A DNA stretch of 64,000 bases, from positions 1 to 64,000 of the forward strand of contig NZ_JAJQRG010000015.1 in assembly GCF_021228235.1 (NCBI RefSeq), written 5' to 3'. The first letter of the stretch is position 1; every line of letters starts with the position of its first letter. This DNA comes from Pseudophaeobacter flagellatus (GTDB taxonomy: Bacteria > Pseudomonadota > Alphaproteobacteria > Rhodobacterales > Rhodobacteraceae). The notes below the pieces were generated by a model. That model saw nothing but the letters and a program-made list of their open reading frames with translations, was not told the origin of the DNA and searched no databases. Shown one piece after another: positions 42,215 to 54,525 of the stretch. The translations under genes were made by a program, and so were the position numbers.

Positions 42215-44866
42215 TCAGCCGACCAGGAAGGCCTCTGCTGCGGCGATCGCTGCCTCAGCGCCAGAGAAATCCTTGCCGCCGCCCTGCGCCATATCAGGAC
42301 GGCCACCGCCGCCCTTGCCGCCGACCGCGGGCACCGCTGCGCGCAACACCTCAACCGCCGAAACCTCGGATGTCAGATCATCGGTGACACCCGCTGCAAC
42401 AGCGACCTTGCCGTCCTCTTCCGCGATCAGCAGGATCACGCCAGAGCCAATGTTTTGCTTATGAGCATCAATCAAGCCGCGCAGATCCTTGCCCGAGACC
42501 CCCTGCAGCGCCTGCGCCAGAAAGGCCTTGCCGCCGATCTCCTTGGCCTCAGCCCCACCGCTGGCTCCGCCGCCCATGGCAACCTGCTGTTTCAGATTGG
42601 AAATCTCATTCTGCAGAAACTTGCGTTCCTCCATCATCGCCTTCAGGCGATCCATCACATCCGCAGGCTGCGCCTTGAGAGTGGCGGAGATTTCAGCCAT
42701 CTGGCTCGCTGCGCCTTCCAAATAGGCAATGGCTTCCGCCCCGGTCAGGGCCTCAATCCGACGCACCCCAGCCGACGAGGCACTATCGCCCAGAATGACA
42801 AAGGTTCCGATATCGCCGGTCTGGCGCACATGCGTACCGCCGCAAAGCTCGATCGAATAGGTTTCGCCATCCTGACCCTTGCCTGTCGCCGCGCGCCCCA
42901 TCGAGACAACCCGGACTTCATCGCCGTATTTCTCGCCGAACAGCGCCTGCGCTCCAAGCGCGCGGGCGTCATCCGGGGTCATGATGCGGGTTTCAACCGG
43001 TGTGTTCTGGCGAATGTAGCGATTCACATCGGCCGACACCTGGCTCAGTTCTGCCAGGCTCAGGGCCTTGGTATGGCTGAAGTCAAACCGCAGCCGATCA
43101 TCCGCATTCAAGGACCCACGCTGAGCCACATGATCGCCAAGCGCCTCGCGCAACGCCTCGTGCAGCAGATGTGTAGCCGAGTGATTGGCACGAATGGAGG
43201 CGCGCCGGGCGTGGTCGACGGCCAACTGTGCAGGCGCGCCAGTCGTCACCAGCCCCTTGGTAACCTCGCCCATATGGATGAACACGCCGGCGGATTTTTT
43301 GGTATCGCTGATGCGGATCGTGCCCCCTTCGACACGGACCTCGCCGCTGTCACCGACCTGGCCACCGGATTCGGCATAAAACGGTGTCTGGTTCAGAACC
43401 AGTTGTACCTTATCGCCCTGGCCGGCCTCTTTGACCTCGCCGCCCTCTTTGACCAGAGCCAGGATCTGGCCCTCGGCGCTTTCGGTTTCATAGCCCAGGA
43501 ATTCGGTGGCGCCATGCTGGTCTGCGATGTCGAACCAGATGGTGCTATCGGCACTTTCACCAGATCCCGCCCAAGCGGCACGCGCCTTGGCTTTCTGCTC
43601 GGCCATGGCGGTATCAAAGCCATCGGTGTCGACCTCCCGGCCCTGCTCCCGTAGCGCGTCCTGGGTCAGATCAAGCGGGAAGCCAAAGGTATCATAGAGT
43701 TTGAACGCAGCCGCCCCAGGCAGCGGAGCGCCTTCTGCCAACGAGGAAACCTCATCGTCCAACAGCTTCAACCCGCGGTCCAGCGTTTGTTTGAAGCGCG
43801 TTTCTTCCAGCTTCAATGTCTCTTCGATCATCGATTGCGCCTGGCCCAGCTCTGGGTAGGCCGCACCCATCTGTTGCACCAGCGCGGGCACCAGACGGTG
43901 CATGACCGGATCTTTCGCCCCCAACAGATGCGCATGGCGCATGGCACGGCGCATGATCCGGCGCAGCACATAGCCGCGGCCATCATTCGAGGGCATCACG
44001 CCATCGGCCAGCAGAAAGGAGGTAGAGCGCAGGTGATCCGCAATCACCCGGTGATGCACGTTCTGATCACCGTAGGGATCGGAACTGGTGATATCAGCCG
44101 AAGCTTCGATCAGTGATTTGAACAGGTCGGTATCATAGTTGTCATGGCTGCCCTGCAACAAGGCGCCAATGCGTTCCAGCCCCATGCCGGTGTCGATCGA
44201 CTGCATGTCCAGCGGCACCATAGTGCCGTCTTCGAACTTCTCGTTCTGCATGAAGACCACATTCCAGATCTCGATAAAGCGGTCGCCGTCTTCCTCGGCA
44301 GAGCCGGGAGGACCGCCCCAGATGTGATCACCGTGATCGTAGAAAATCTCGGTGCAGGGACCACACGGCCCTGTGGGGCCCATCTGCCAGAAATTATCGG
44401 CAGTATCGATGCGGATGATGCGGTCCTCGGGAACCCCCAGCTTTTTCCAGATCGCAAAGGCTTCGTCATCAGTGTGGAACACCGTGGTCAGCAAGCGGTT
44501 TTTGTCGATACCAAATTCTTTGGTTATCAGTTCCCAGGCAAAGGTGATCGCCTCTTCCTTGAAATAGTCGCCAAAAGAGAAGTTCCCAAGCATTTCAAAG
44601 AAGGTATGGTGGCGCGCCGTGTAGCCGACATTATCAAGGTCGTTGTGTTTGCCGCCGGCGCGTACGCATTTCTGCGCCGTAGTCGCGCGTTTGTAATCGC
44701 GGTGTTCAACCCCGGTAAACAGGTTCTTGAACTGCACCATGCCCGAGTTGACAAACATCAAGGTCGGGTCATTGCGCGGCACCAGCGGGCTGGAGTCGAC
44801 CACTTCGTGGCCCTGCTTGGCAAAATAGTTCAAAAAGGTAGAGCGGATATCGTTCAGCGTCGCCAT
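42215..44866 (-). CDS. alaS: Alanyl-tRNA synthetase
   Basis: An 883-residue class II synthetase. ATG 44866 starts the family's normal N-terminus [15 protein letters not shown]. The aminoacylation domain shows [15 protein letters not shown] and [18 protein letters not shown]. The editing domain has [12 protein letters not shown] (HxxxH) and a late CGGTHV for zinc. The C-terminal DHHA1/C-Ala region is Gly/Ala-rich ([18 protein letters not shown]). Full length. It follows recA on the same strand, the usual alphaproteobacterial order. Confidence 0.97.
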   Translation of the reverse strand: MATLNDIRSTFLNYFAKQGHEVVDSSPLVPRNDPTLMFVNSGMVQFKNLFTGVEHRDYKRATTAQKCVRAGGKHNDLDNVGYTARHHTFFEMLGNFSFGDYFKEEAITFAWELITKEFGIDKNRLLTTVFHTDDEAFAIWKKLGVPEDRIIRIDTADNFWQMGPTGPCGPCTEIFYDHGDHIWGGPPGSAEEDGDRFIEIWNVVFMQNEKFEDGTMVPLDMQSIDTGMGLERIGALLQGSHDNYDTDLFKSLIEASADITSSDPYGDQNVHHRVIADHLRSTSFLLADGVMPSNDGRGYVLRRIMRRAMRHAHLLGAKDPVMHRLVPALVQQMGAAYPELGQAQSMIEETLKLEETRFKQTLDRGLKLLDDEVSSLAEGAPLPGAAAFKLYDTFGFPLDLTQDALREQGREVDTDGFDTAMAEQKAKARAAWAGSGESADSTIWFDIADQHGATEFLGYETESAEGQILALVKEGGEVKEAGQGDKVQLVLNQTPFYAESGGQVGDSGEVRVEGGTIRISDTKKSAGVFIHMGEVTKGLVTTGAPAQLAVDHARRASIRANHSATHLLHEALREALGDHVAQRGSLNADDRLRFDFSHTKALSLAELSQVSADVNRYIRQNTPVETRIMTPDDARALGAQALFGEKYGDEVRVVSMGRAATGKGQDGETYSIELCGGTHVRQTGDIGTFVILGDSASSAGVRRIEALTGAEAIAYLEGAASQMAEISATLKAQPADVMDRLKAMMEERKFLQNEISNLKQQVAMGGGASGGAEAKEIGGKAFLAQALQGVSGKDLRGLIDAHKQNIGSGVILLIAEEDGKVAVAAGVTDDLTSEVSAVEVLRAAVPAVGGKGGGGRPDMAQGGGKDFSGAEAAIAAAEAFLVG

Positions 44867-44960
44867 AGAAGGGATCCCTTTGCGGGCAGAGTTCAAGGTT
44901 GGAACGAGGTTTATCCCCCCAACCCCCCCCTGTCCACCGCCTGCGCCCCGGCATCTTATG

Positions 44961-44990
44961 CAAAAAGGACGCAGCCGTGGCCGCGTCCCC
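44961..44990 (-). terminator. Terminator after recA
   Basis: On the minus strand GGACGCGGCC pairs with GGCTGCGTCC (44967-44988) and is followed by a TTTTTG run. It lies between the recA stop and the alaS start, so alaS is probably transcribed on its own. Confidence 0.85.
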
Positions 44991-45023
44991 GTAAAAGACC
45001 AATTTGATCAAAAATCCCGTGAC

Positions 45024-46088
45024 TTAGCCTTCCAGGATATCGTCCTCATCCCCAGCATCGGGGCGGTTGAAATCCAGCCCATGCGCGGCGCGGATCTTGT
45101 CTTCGATGTCATAGGCGATGGCCGAATGGCCGCGCAGGAATTGCTTGGCGTTCTCACGTCCCTGGCCGATACGTTCATCCCCGTATGAAAACCAGGACCC
45201 GGACTTGTTCACCACGCCCGCCGCAACACCAAGATCCAGCAACTCACCCATCTTGGAGATACCTTCGCCATACATGATGTCGAATTCGACCTGCTTGAAG
45301 GGGGGAGCCACCTTGTTCTTCACCACTTTGACACGGGTGGCGTTGCCGACGATCTCGTCACGATCCTTGACCGAGCCAATGCGACGAATATCCAGACGCA
45401 CAGAGGAATAGAACTTTAGCGCGTTACCGCCGGTTGTAGTTTCGGGCGAGCCGAACATAACGCCAATTTTCATCCTAATCTGGTTGATAAAGATCACCAT
45501 GCATTTGGAGCGGCTGATAGAGCCGGTCAGCTTACGCATAGCCTGGCTCATCAAGCGGGCCTGCACACCAACGCTAGAATCCCCCATATCGCCTTCGAGT
45601 TCAGATTTGGGCGTCAGGGCCGCCACGGAATCGACGATCACCATATTCACAGCACCAGAGCGCACCAGCGTGTCGGTGATTTCCAGCGCCTGCTCGCCAG
45701 TGTCAGGCTGCGAGATCAGCAGCTCATCCAGATCGACGCCCAGCTTGGCCGCATATTGCGGATCAAGCGCATGTTCCGCATCAACAAAGGCTACAACGCC
45801 GCCGTTGCGCTGCTGCTCTGCTGCGCAATGCAGGGTCAGCGTGGTTTTCCCGGAACTTTCCGGTCCGTAGATTTCAACGATGCGCCCCATCGGCAAACCG
45901 CCAATACCCAGTGCAATATCCAGCCCAAGCGACCCGGTCGAGCTCGCCTCGATTTCCTGAATGGCACCGTCGCTCATCTTCATGATGGAGCCCTTGCCAA
46001 ATTGCCGCTCGATCTGTGCAAGCGCGCTGTCGAGCGCCTTTTGCTTGTCACCGCTTACTTTGTTTTTCATGGTCAACAGATCCGCCAT
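45024..46088 (-). CDS. recA: Recombinase RecA
   Basis: A 354-residue recombinase driving strand exchange and SOS induction. ATG 46088 follows AAGGG. Walker A is [10 protein letters not shown], Walker B lies in [10 protein letters not shown], and loop 2 and [17 protein letters not shown] are intact. The C-terminus is acidic ([11 protein letters not shown]), as usual. An SOS box lies 57 bases upstream, so it is under LexA control. Confidence 0.98.
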   Translation of the reverse strand: MADLLTMKNKVSGDKQKALDSALAQIERQFGKGSIMKMSDGAIQEIEASSTGSLGLDIALGIGGLPMGRIVEIYGPESSGKTTLTLHCAAEQQRNGGVVAFVDAEHALDPQYAAKLGVDLDELLISQPDTGEQALEITDTLVRSGAVNMVIVDSVAALTPKSELEGDMGDSSVGVQARLMSQAMRKLTGSISRSKCMVIFINQIRMKIGVMFGSPETTTGGNALKFYSSVRLDIRRIGSVKDRDEIVGNATRVKVVKNKVAPPFKQVEFDIMYGEGISKMGELLDLGVAAGVVNKSGSWFSYGDERIGQGRENAKQFLRGHSAIAYDIEDKIRAAHGLDFNRPDAGDEDDILEG

Positions 46089-46144
46089 AGTCCCTTGTCC
46101 CCTTCTATGTGTCATAGAGCTGCGCTTGCGGCAATCACTGCTTT

Positions 46145-46159
46145 GTTCGCCTCTTGTTC
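46145..46159 (-). promoter_or_regulatory. Alphaproteobacterial SOS (LexA) box before recA
   Basis: Read toward recA the site is GAAC-AAGAGGC-GAAC, exactly the GAAC-N7-GAAC direct repeat bound by alphaproteobacterial LexA. It lies 57 bases upstream of the recA ATG. The divergent sulfotransferase-like gene starts 121 bases to the other side. Confidence 0.9.
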
Positions 46160-46279
46160 TTTATGGGACCAAAAAGAGAACAAAGCAAACGCAAACTTAA
46201 CCTATTCAGCCAAACGGCGGGGTGCTAAACAGGGCCGCAACGGTTTAAACAACTTATTTTACAGGGTTTGACGATAAAA

Positions 46280-46873
46280 ATGCTGGTATTTTATGACGCA
46301 AGACTGGTTTTGCTTTCGGTGCCAAAAACCGGAACATCCGCCTACCAAGAGGCACTGCAAAGCCGTGCAGATCTAGCCATTACCAACCCACCGGAGCTAA
46401 AGCATGCGCCGCTCTATCGCTATAACCGATGGATTCGGCCCATGTTCGCGCGGGTCTGCAACGCAGAGCTGGATGTGGCAGCGGTGATGCGCGAACCCGT
46501 CAGCTGGCTTGGCAGCTGGTATCGCTTTCGCCAGCGCCCCTTTCTGGACGGCAAGACCACCTCTACCCGCGGGCTGAACTTTGATGATTTTGTGCGCGAT
46601 TACTGCAAGGGGCAGCAGCCTGAACATGCCAAGGTTGGCAGCCAGGCAAAGTTTCTGGAGGCGCAGAAAAACGGCTGCCGGGTGACGCATTTGTTCCGCT
46701 ACGAAGATCAGCCCCGCCTACAACAGTTCCTGCAAGATCGGCTGGGGGGCGAATTGGCCCTGCGACAGCGCAACGTTAGCCCTGCGATGGATTTGACCCT
46801 AAGCCCTGAAATCGATGCCCTGTATCGGCGCAAGAAACCGGATGAATTTGCGCTCTATGACAGCATCACCTGA
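46280..46873 (+). CDS. Sulfotransferase-family protein
   Basis: About 197 residues from ATG 46280; a TTG at 46268 would add four. VLLSVPKTGTSAYQEAL near the start is the 5'-phosphosulfate-binding loop of PAPS-dependent sulfotransferases, and VMREPVSWLGSWYRFR corresponds to the 3'-phosphate-binding motif. Relatives in this group are often mislabelled gamma-glutamyl kinase. The acceptor is unknown. It is divergent from recA and convergent with cckA. Confidence 0.75.
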   Translation: MLVFYDARLVLLSVPKTGTSAYQEALQSRADLAITNPPELKHAPLYRYNRWIRPMFARVCNAELDVAAVMREPVSWLGSWYRFRQRPFLDGKTTSTRGLNFDDFVRDYCKGQQPEHAKVGSQAKFLEAQKNGCRVTHLFRYEDQPRLQQFLQDRLGGELALRQRNVSPAMDLTLSPEIDALYRRKKPDEFALYDSIT

Positions 46874-46914
46874 TCGCAAAACCGGGTAGATTCAGCGGCC
46901 CGCCGGGCCTGGCG

Positions 46915-49239
46915 TCACTGGAATTGCGCGTGCACCGTTTCTGTCAACTGGTTGAGCGAGAAAGGTTTTGGCAGGAATACCGAATTGGGGACGACCGCGT
47001 CAGATTCCCCAAAGGCGCCCTCGGCATAGCCCGAGACAAAGACAACACGGGTGTCGGGCCGGGTTTTGCGCGCCTCACGCACCCAAGTCGGCCCATCCAT
47101 CCCCGGCATCACAACATCGGTAACAAAGACATCCACCTCAAGGCTGGGGTCTTCCAGGGTGCGCAGCGCATCTTCTGCCGATTCCGCCTCTAGCACGGTA
47201 TAGCCACGCATCCGCAGCGCCCGCGAGGCAAAGGCCCGCACGGGGGCTTCGTCTTCAACCAGCAAGACCACGCCTTCGCCGTGCTGCGGTGCCGCAACCG
47301 CCTTGGGCTTCTCGACGGCGACCTTCTCTGCCTCGGCCTCGGCGTCAATCTCCAGCCCTTCTTGATAGACTGGAAAGAAGAGGGTGAACTGCGTACCCTT
47401 GTCAAGAACGGAGTCAACAAAGATATAGCCGCCAGTCTGCTTGACGATGCCATAGGCCGTAGACAGGCCCAGGCCGGTGCCTTCGCCGGTGCGTTTGGTG
47501 GTATAAAAAGGCTCAAAGACCTTTTGCAGCTTATCCGCTGAAATGCCGACACCTTCATCGCTGACCTTGACCGTGACCCAATTGCCTCCGGGCACAGTAA
47601 CACGGTTTCGGGTCAGCGGCTTATCCAGGGTCACCGCCTCTGTGCGAACGCGAATTTCACCGCCATTGGGCATCGCATCACGGGCATTCACCACCAGGTT
47701 CATCAAGACCTGTTCCAACTGCCGCTTATCCGCGCGGATAGACCGCATCACCGGATCATGACTAAGCGTCAGCGTGACCTTTTCCCCCACCAGGCGGTTC
47801 AACAAATGGGTCAGATCCGCCAGGGTATCGCGCACGTCCAGAATCTCTGGCAGCAGCGTTTGCTTGCGCGAAAAGGCCAACAACTGGCTTACCAGTGACG
47901 CGGCGCGGTTGGCGTTTTCATGGATCTGGATCAAATCTCCGTAGTCCTGATCACCCTGATCATGACGCAGAAGAAGTAGATCGCAATGCCCTGAAATCGC
48001 AGTCAGAAGATTGTTGAAATCATGCGCGACACCGCCGGCAAGCTGACCAATCGCCTGCATTTTCTGGCTCTGTACAAACTGGGCCTCAAGGGTTTTCAGC
48101 TCTGTCGCGTCATTGAGCACAGCAATCAGAATGGTTTTGCCGTCTTCTACCGCCCGGGTCAGCGTCACCTGAACAAAGACCTCTTTGTCAGGACGCGACA
48201 GGCGCAGGAATTCCGATTTGTTAGAGGCCAGCCCCGCTGCCGTATCGTGCAGCCAATCGGTCATCGGCCGCCCCAACCCTTCCATCAGCTGGGCCATTTT
48301 CAGAGTCTCGCGCCCATCGACGCCCAACATGGACATCGCCATCTTGTTCAGCGATAGCACATCGCCGTTCGGCGCCACTTTGATAAAGGGCACTGGCATA
48401 TGTTCAAAGCTGGACTGCTGGCTCTGCAGTTCAGCGCTGTTGACCTCCATCAGGAACAGCTCGCTGCGGCCCTGGGTGCGGTTCAACTCGGTGACCAGCA
48501 CCTCGACCGGGCCACCTTTTGTCGTGATGGTGTTGATCTCACCACTGCAGACTGGCAGCGACAAGAACAGGCGATCGGTGGATTTCACCCGTTCACCCAC
48601 CAGTTTGCGTGCCGCCTCGTTCATGAACAGGACAGCCCCAGTGCGCCCAACGGTAATCATTGGGATCGGAACCACCTCTGATCCCCGCCCACTGGGGCGT
48701 TCAGCGACATCTTCGACACGCCACAAAAAATTGCCGCCCTGCATTTGATGTACCGCAAGCCGCACATGGCCCCGGCGCGTTACGATGTCCTCGCGCGCCG
48801 CGCCTTCAAACCGCGCCCGGCTTTGCAGCCGGAACAAGACCGCCGAAGGATTGGCCAGCACAGAGCGCAGCGCCCCGGCAAGGGTATCGCCACTATTGTC
48901 CTTAAAGCGATTCTGGGCCGCGTGATTACAGGCATGAATGCTACCATCATCGTCGGTGACAAAACTGGGGGTTGCATCTTTTTCGATAAACCCGGTCAGC
49001 AGCTCTATCGCCATAGCCCGCGCATTCATCCGCAACCGCGCCTGAATCAGCATCAGCAAAGCAACCACCAGCAGCGTCAGGCCAACAGCCGTCAAGCCGC
49101 GCATAATCCAATCCGGCCAAGTAAAGAACATCGGCACCACCAGCAAAACACAGGAGAGCGCCAGAGTCGCACCAAGGCGCAGATGTTCCGGATGGAATAT
49201 TCTGAGGGCGGGCACGGATGAATTTTGGCTTCCGGGCAT
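46915..49239 (-). CDS. cckA: CckA-type hybrid histidine kinase
   Basis: A 774-residue sensor kinase. ATG 49239 with GGAG just upstream is preferred over an upstream TTG. Two membrane helices lie at about residues 25-75, followed by PAS-like sensing regions (to about 380). A HisKA box (AGGVAHDFNNLLTAISGH) and an ATPase domain (VVNARDAMPN, GTGLGLSTAYGI) come next. The C-terminal receiver domain has its phospho-Asp in VFVTDVVMPGMDGP. The order matches CckA, which phosphorylates ChpT and through it CtrA. An upstream CtrA-type site suggests feedback. Confidence 0.93.
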   Translation of the reverse strand: MPGSQNSSVPALRIFHPEHLRLGATLALSCVLLVVPMFFTWPDWIMRGLTAVGLTLLVVALLMLIQARLRMNARAMAIELLTGFIEKDATPSFVTDDDGSIHACNHAAQNRFKDNSGDTLAGALRSVLANPSAVLFRLQSRARFEGAAREDIVTRRGHVRLAVHQMQGGNFLWRVEDVAERPSGRGSEVVPIPMITVGRTGAVLFMNEAARKLVGERVKSTDRLFLSLPVCSGEINTITTKGGPVEVLVTELNRTQGRSELFLMEVNSAELQSQQSSFEHMPVPFIKVAPNGDVLSLNKMAMSMLGVDGRETLKMAQLMEGLGRPMTDWLHDTAAGLASNKSEFLRLSRPDKEVFVQVTLTRAVEDGKTILIAVLNDATELKTLEAQFVQSQKMQAIGQLAGGVAHDFNNLLTAISGHCDLLLLRHDQGDQDYGDLIQIHENANRAASLVSQLLAFSRKQTLLPEILDVRDTLADLTHLLNRLVGEKVTLTLSHDPVMRSIRADKRQLEQVLMNLVVNARDAMPNGGEIRVRTEAVTLDKPLTRNRVTVPGGNWVTVKVSDEGVGISADKLQKVFEPFYTTKRTGEGTGLGLSTAYGIVKQTGGYIFVDSVLDKGTQFTLFFPVYQEGLEIDAEAEAEKVAVEKPKAVAAPQHGEGVVLLVEDEAPVRAFASRALRMRGYTVLEAESAEDALRTLEDPSLEVDVFVTDVVMPGMDGPTWVREARKTRPDTRVVFVSGYAEGAFGESDAVVPNSVFLPKPFSLNQLTETVHAQFQ

Positions 49240-49287
49240 CTCGGCTCCATCTTCTGGATTGTTCAACGCAATAACGCCGCTAAAGCC

Positions 49288-49302
49288 TTAAAACCACGTT
49301 AA
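49288..49302 (-). promoter_or_regulatory. CtrA-type binding site before cckA
   Basis: TTAA (49288-49291), seven bases, TTAA (49299-49302): the exact TTAA-N7-TTAA CtrA consensus. It lies about 49 bases upstream of the cckA ATG, a position suited to controlling the promoter. Confidence 0.6.
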
Positions 49303-49330
49303 GAGTGATGTAGCTTTCGTACCGAATTAC

Positions 49331-50509
49331 CTAACAACCTGCGGGAAGCCGCGTCAACACAGAGACAAAAAACCCGTCGGTGCCATCCTGCACCTGCCAG
49401 GCGGCTTGCACCTGCAGCGACCAGCCCTCAACCTCGTCCAGAAACGCTTGAACTTGTTCAGAGTTTTCCTCATCCAACATAGAGCAGGTCGCATATGCAA
49501 GCAGGCCGTCTTCGCCGACAAGCGCGGCCGCGTCGTGCAAAATTTGACGCTGCGCATAGCGAATTTCATCGAGCTGCGCACGGGTAAGGCGCCATTTACC
49601 TTCTGGGGCCCGTCGCCAGGATCCTGAACCAGAACAGGGCACATCACAGAGCACCAAATCAAAGGGGGCCTGCTTTGGCAGTTCTTCTTCGGACAGGCAG
49701 GTCACATCCACCCCACCCCGCTGCGCCCGCAAAGGCAGATCAATCATCCGGCTGGGATTTGCATCATGGGCATAGAGGTCCAGCTTAGCCTGCGCGGCCA
49801 TGGCCAGGCTCTTGCCGCCGCCACCTGCACAGTAATCGAGCACCCGCATGCCGTCTTTCAGCGGCAGCTGATCGACAACCGCCTGGCTGGCGGCATCCTG
49901 CAGCTCCACCAGGCCATCAGCAAAACAGGTGCTGTTGCGGATTTTACGCGCCCCGGTGGTCACATCCAGCGCGGTTTCACTGACGGGATGTGGTTCGCAG
50001 AGGATCCCCTCTTCCGCCAGTGCTTCGATTGCATTGGCGCGATTGCCGCGCAGCAGATTGACCCGCAGATGCACGGGCGCCCGCGTTTGCAGCGCAGTCG
50101 CGGCGGCCTCGGTCTGATCTCCCAAGCTGCTGCTAAAGGATGGCCACACCCAGTCCGGAATATCCAGCCGCTCTGCCTCAGAGGCAAAGTCACGCGGTGC
50201 GGTCCGTTCTGCATCATCCAACGGTCTGGGGCCATAGCCCTGGCCACTAAACACGGCCTCAGGCGCGCTGCCCTCGGCGCGCAGCGCCCCCAGAGTGAGG
50301 CCACGGCCGGTTTCCGCACCACCAAGCACCGCAAAGGAGCGGCGGCAACGCAGGGCGGAAAACACGTGGTCCCGCACCGCCGCGCGGTCCTTGGACCCCG
50401 CATAGCGATTGCGCCGCCCCCAGGTGGTCAGCGCCTTTTCTGCCGCTTCCCCTTCAAGGATCAGATCAAGAATTTCGATGGCCGCCTGATGACGGGCTGC
50501 CGGGGTCAT
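49331..50509 (-). CDS. rRNA (cytosine-C5) methyltransferase, RsmB/NOP family
   Basis: A 392-residue methyltransferase. GGAG precedes ATG 50509. The N-terminal 130 or so residues are helical, NusB-like. The AdoMet site is VLDYCAGGGGKSLAMAA. The two catalytic cysteines lie in CDVPCSGSGSWRR and YATCSMLDEENSEQ. RsmB modifies C967 of 16S rRNA in E. coli. The exact target here is inferred from family only. It follows guaB with a 48-base gap. Confidence 0.9.
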   Translation of the reverse strand: MTPAARHQAAIEILDLILEGEAAEKALTTWGRRNRYAGSKDRAAVRDHVFSALRCRRSFAVLGGAETGRGLTLGALRAEGSAPEAVFSGQGYGPRPLDDAERTAPRDFASEAERLDIPDWVWPSFSSSLGDQTEAAATALQTRAPVHLRVNLLRGNRANAIEALAEEGILCEPHPVSETALDVTTGARKIRNSTCFADGLVELQDAASQAVVDQLPLKDGMRVLDYCAGGGGKSLAMAAQAKLDLYAHDANPSRMIDLPLRAQRGGVDVTCLSEEELPKQAPFDLVLCDVPCSGSGSWRRAPEGKWRLTRAQLDEIRYAQRQILHDAAALVGEDGLLAYATCSMLDEENSEQVQAFLDEVEGWSLQVQAAWQVQDGTDGFFVSVLTRLPAGC

Positions 50510-50557
50510 GCCACGGCTCCAAGGCTACAAGAGGTCATCGTCATCCTTTCAACTGAT

Positions 50558-52325
<1,768 letters not shown>

Positions 52326-54368
52326 ATGAGCAGCGATCCTCTCGTCATCTTTACCCCATCTGGCAAGCGCGGACATTTTCCTATCGGCACACCGGTTCTG
52401 ACCGCTGCCCGCCAGCTTGGCGTTGACCTGGATTCGGTCTGCGGCGGCCGGGGAATTTGCTCCAAATGCCAGATCACACCCTCCTATGGTGAATTCTCCA
52501 AACACGGGGTGAGTGTCGCTGATGATGCCCTGACCGAATGGAACAAGGTTGAACAACGCTACAAGGACAAGCGCGGACTGATCGACGGTCGGCGTCTGGG
52601 CTGCCAGGCCCAGGTGCAGGGCGATGTGGTGATCGACGTCCCCCCCGAAAGCCAGGTGCACCGTCAGGTGGTGCGCAAACGGGCCGAAGCCCGCGACATC
52701 ATCATGAGCCCCTCGACCCGGCTGTTTTATGTCGAGGTGGAAGAACCCGACATGCACAATCCCTCGGGTGATATGGAACGGCTGATCGCAGCGCTTGCCG
52801 ACCAGTGGCAACTGCAAAACGTACAAAGCGACCTGCACATTCTGCAGTGCCTGCAACCGATCCTGCGTAAGGGCAACTGGAAGGTCACCGTTGCGGTACA
52901 TCTGGGCGATGAGACCCAGCCGCCAAAGATCATGCATATCTGGCCCGGCTACTATGCGGGCACGCTTTATGGCCTCGCGGTTGATCTTGGCTCAACCACC
53001 ATCGCGGCGCATCTGTGCGATCTGAAATCAGGCGAGGTCATCGCCTCGTCTGGCATCATGAACCCGCAGATCCGATTTGGCGAAGATCTGATGAGCCGGG
53101 TGTCCTACGGGATGATGAACAAAGGCGGTGATCAGGAAATGACCCGCGCGGTGCGCGAAGGCATGAATGCCCTTTTCACCCAGATTGCCAGCGAAGCCGA
53201 GATCGACCAGAGCCTTATCGTTGATGCGGTCTTTGTCTGTAATCCCGTGATGCACCACCTGTTTCTGGGGATCGACCCGTTTGAGCTGGGACAGGCGCCT
53301 TTTGCGCTTGCCAGCTCTGGTGCGCTATCGCTGCGCGCGACGGATCTGGACCTGAACATTCACCCCGCTGCCCGCGTCTATCTACTGCCCTGTATCGCGG
53401 GCCATGTTGGCGCCGATGCCGCAGCGGTGGCCCTGTCCGAGGCGCCCGACAAATCAGAAGACCTGGTGCTGGTGGTTGATGTGGGCACCAATGCTGAAAT
53501 CCTGCTGGGCGACAAGACCAGGGTGTTGGCCTGTTCCTCCCCCACCGGCCCCGCCTTTGAGGGCGCGCAGATTTCCAGCGGCCAGCGCGCTGCCCCCGGT
53601 GCCATTGAACGGCTTGAAATCAACCCGGAAACAAAAGAGCCCCGCTTTCGGGTCATCGGCTCTGACATCTGGTCCGACGAAGACGGGTTTGACGCAGCCA
53701 TCGCCACCACCGGCATCACCGGCATCTGTGGCTCGGGCATTATCGAAGCCATCGCCGAGATGCGTCTGGCCGGGGTGCTGGATGCGTCCGGCCTGATCGG
53801 ATCTGCAGAGCAAACCGGAACGCAGCGGTGCATCGTCGATGGGCGCACCAATGCCTACCTGGTCTGGGACGGATCCGCCGACGGCGGCCCCAGGATCACC
53901 ATCACCAACCCCGATATTCGCGCCATCCAGATGGCCAAAGCGGCGCTCTATTCAGGGGCGCGCCTGTTGATGGATAAACTTGGTGTCGAAACTGTCGATC
54001 GCGTGGTGCTGGCCGGCGCCTTCGGGGCGCATATCTCGGCCAAGCACGCGATGGTCCTGGGCATGATCCCCGACTGCCCGCTAGAGAAGGTCACCAGCGC
54101 GGGCAATGCTGCGGGCACTGGCGCCCGCATTGCCCTGCTCAACACCGATGCGCGGCGCGAAATCGAAGAAACCGTGCGCCGCATCGAAAAAATCGAAACA
54201 GCCGTAGAGCCGCGTTTCCAAGAGCATTTTGTCAATGCTTCGGCGATTCCCAACTCCGCCGAGCCTTTTCCGATTCTGTCGACGGTGGTCACCCTGCCGG
54301 AGGTGAATTTCAACACTGGCGGTGGCGACGGTTCAACAGGCGGCCGTAGGCGTCGCCGCCGCGGATAA
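52326..54368 (+). CDS. RamA/RACo-like reductive activator of corrinoid proteins (ASKHA ATPase)
   Basis: A 680-residue protein from ATG 52326. The N-terminal 90 residues form a [2Fe-2S] ferredoxin domain with Cys in DSVCGGRGICSKCQ and a fourth in RLGCQ. The rest is a DUF4445-type ASKHA fold with ATP-binding segments YGLAVDLGSTTIAAHL, LVVDVGTNAEILLG and VVLAGAFGAHIS. Such proteins use ATP to reduce inactive Co(II) corrinoids to Co(I) for methyltransferases. The likely client is the chain served by the MttB-like enzyme at 24535. The C-terminus has an unusual Gly/Ser stretch followed by GGRRRRRRG. A terminator follows. Confidence 0.9.
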   Translation: MSSDPLVIFTPSGKRGHFPIGTPVLTAARQLGVDLDSVCGGRGICSKCQITPSYGEFSKHGVSVADDALTEWNKVEQRYKDKRGLIDGRRLGCQAQVQGDVVIDVPPESQVHRQVVRKRAEARDIIMSPSTRLFYVEVEEPDMHNPSGDMERLIAALADQWQLQNVQSDLHILQCLQPILRKGNWKVTVAVHLGDETQPPKIMHIWPGYYAGTLYGLAVDLGSTTIAAHLCDLKSGEVIASSGIMNPQIRFGEDLMSRVSYGMMNKGGDQEMTRAVREGMNALFTQIASEAEIDQSLIVDAVFVCNPVMHHLFLGIDPFELGQAPFALASSGALSLRATDLDLNIHPAARVYLLPCIAGHVGADAAAVALSEAPDKSEDLVLVVDVGTNAEILLGDKTRVLACSSPTGPAFEGAQISSGQRAAPGAIERLEINPETKEPRFRVIGSDIWSDEDGFDAAIATTGITGICGSGIIEAIAEMRLAGVLDASGLIGSAEQTGTQRCIVDGRTNAYLVWDGSADGGPRITITNPDIRAIQMAKAALYSGARLLMDKLGVETVDRVVLAGAFGAHISAKHAMVLGMIPDCPLEKVTSAGNAAGTGARIALLNTDARREIEETVRRIEKIETAVEPRFQEHFVNASAIPNSAEPFPILSTVVTLPEVNFNTGGGDGSTGGRRRRRRG

Positions 54369-54434
54369 CCCGGCACAACCCGCACATGAGACGGCCATCA
54401 CACGCGGGGCCAAGCCAATTCGCATTGCCCAAAC

Positions 54435-54474
54435 AAAGGCTTGCCAAGAGACTTCCCTTGGCAAGCCTTTTCCC
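54435..54474 (+). terminator. Terminator after the RamA-like gene
   Basis: AAAGGCTTGCCAAG (54435-54448) pairs perfectly with CTTGGCAAGCCTTT (54457-54470), a 14-bp stem, followed by TTTCCC-type T-rich sequence. Confidence 0.85.
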
Positions 54475-54525
54475 GCTGTCAGCGTATTGACCTCATCCCC
54501 GCCATTAGATACCAAAGCCCCAGCG

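Noticed and set aside
42194-43654. A 486-residue plus-strand frame
   Set aside because: Shadow of alaS.
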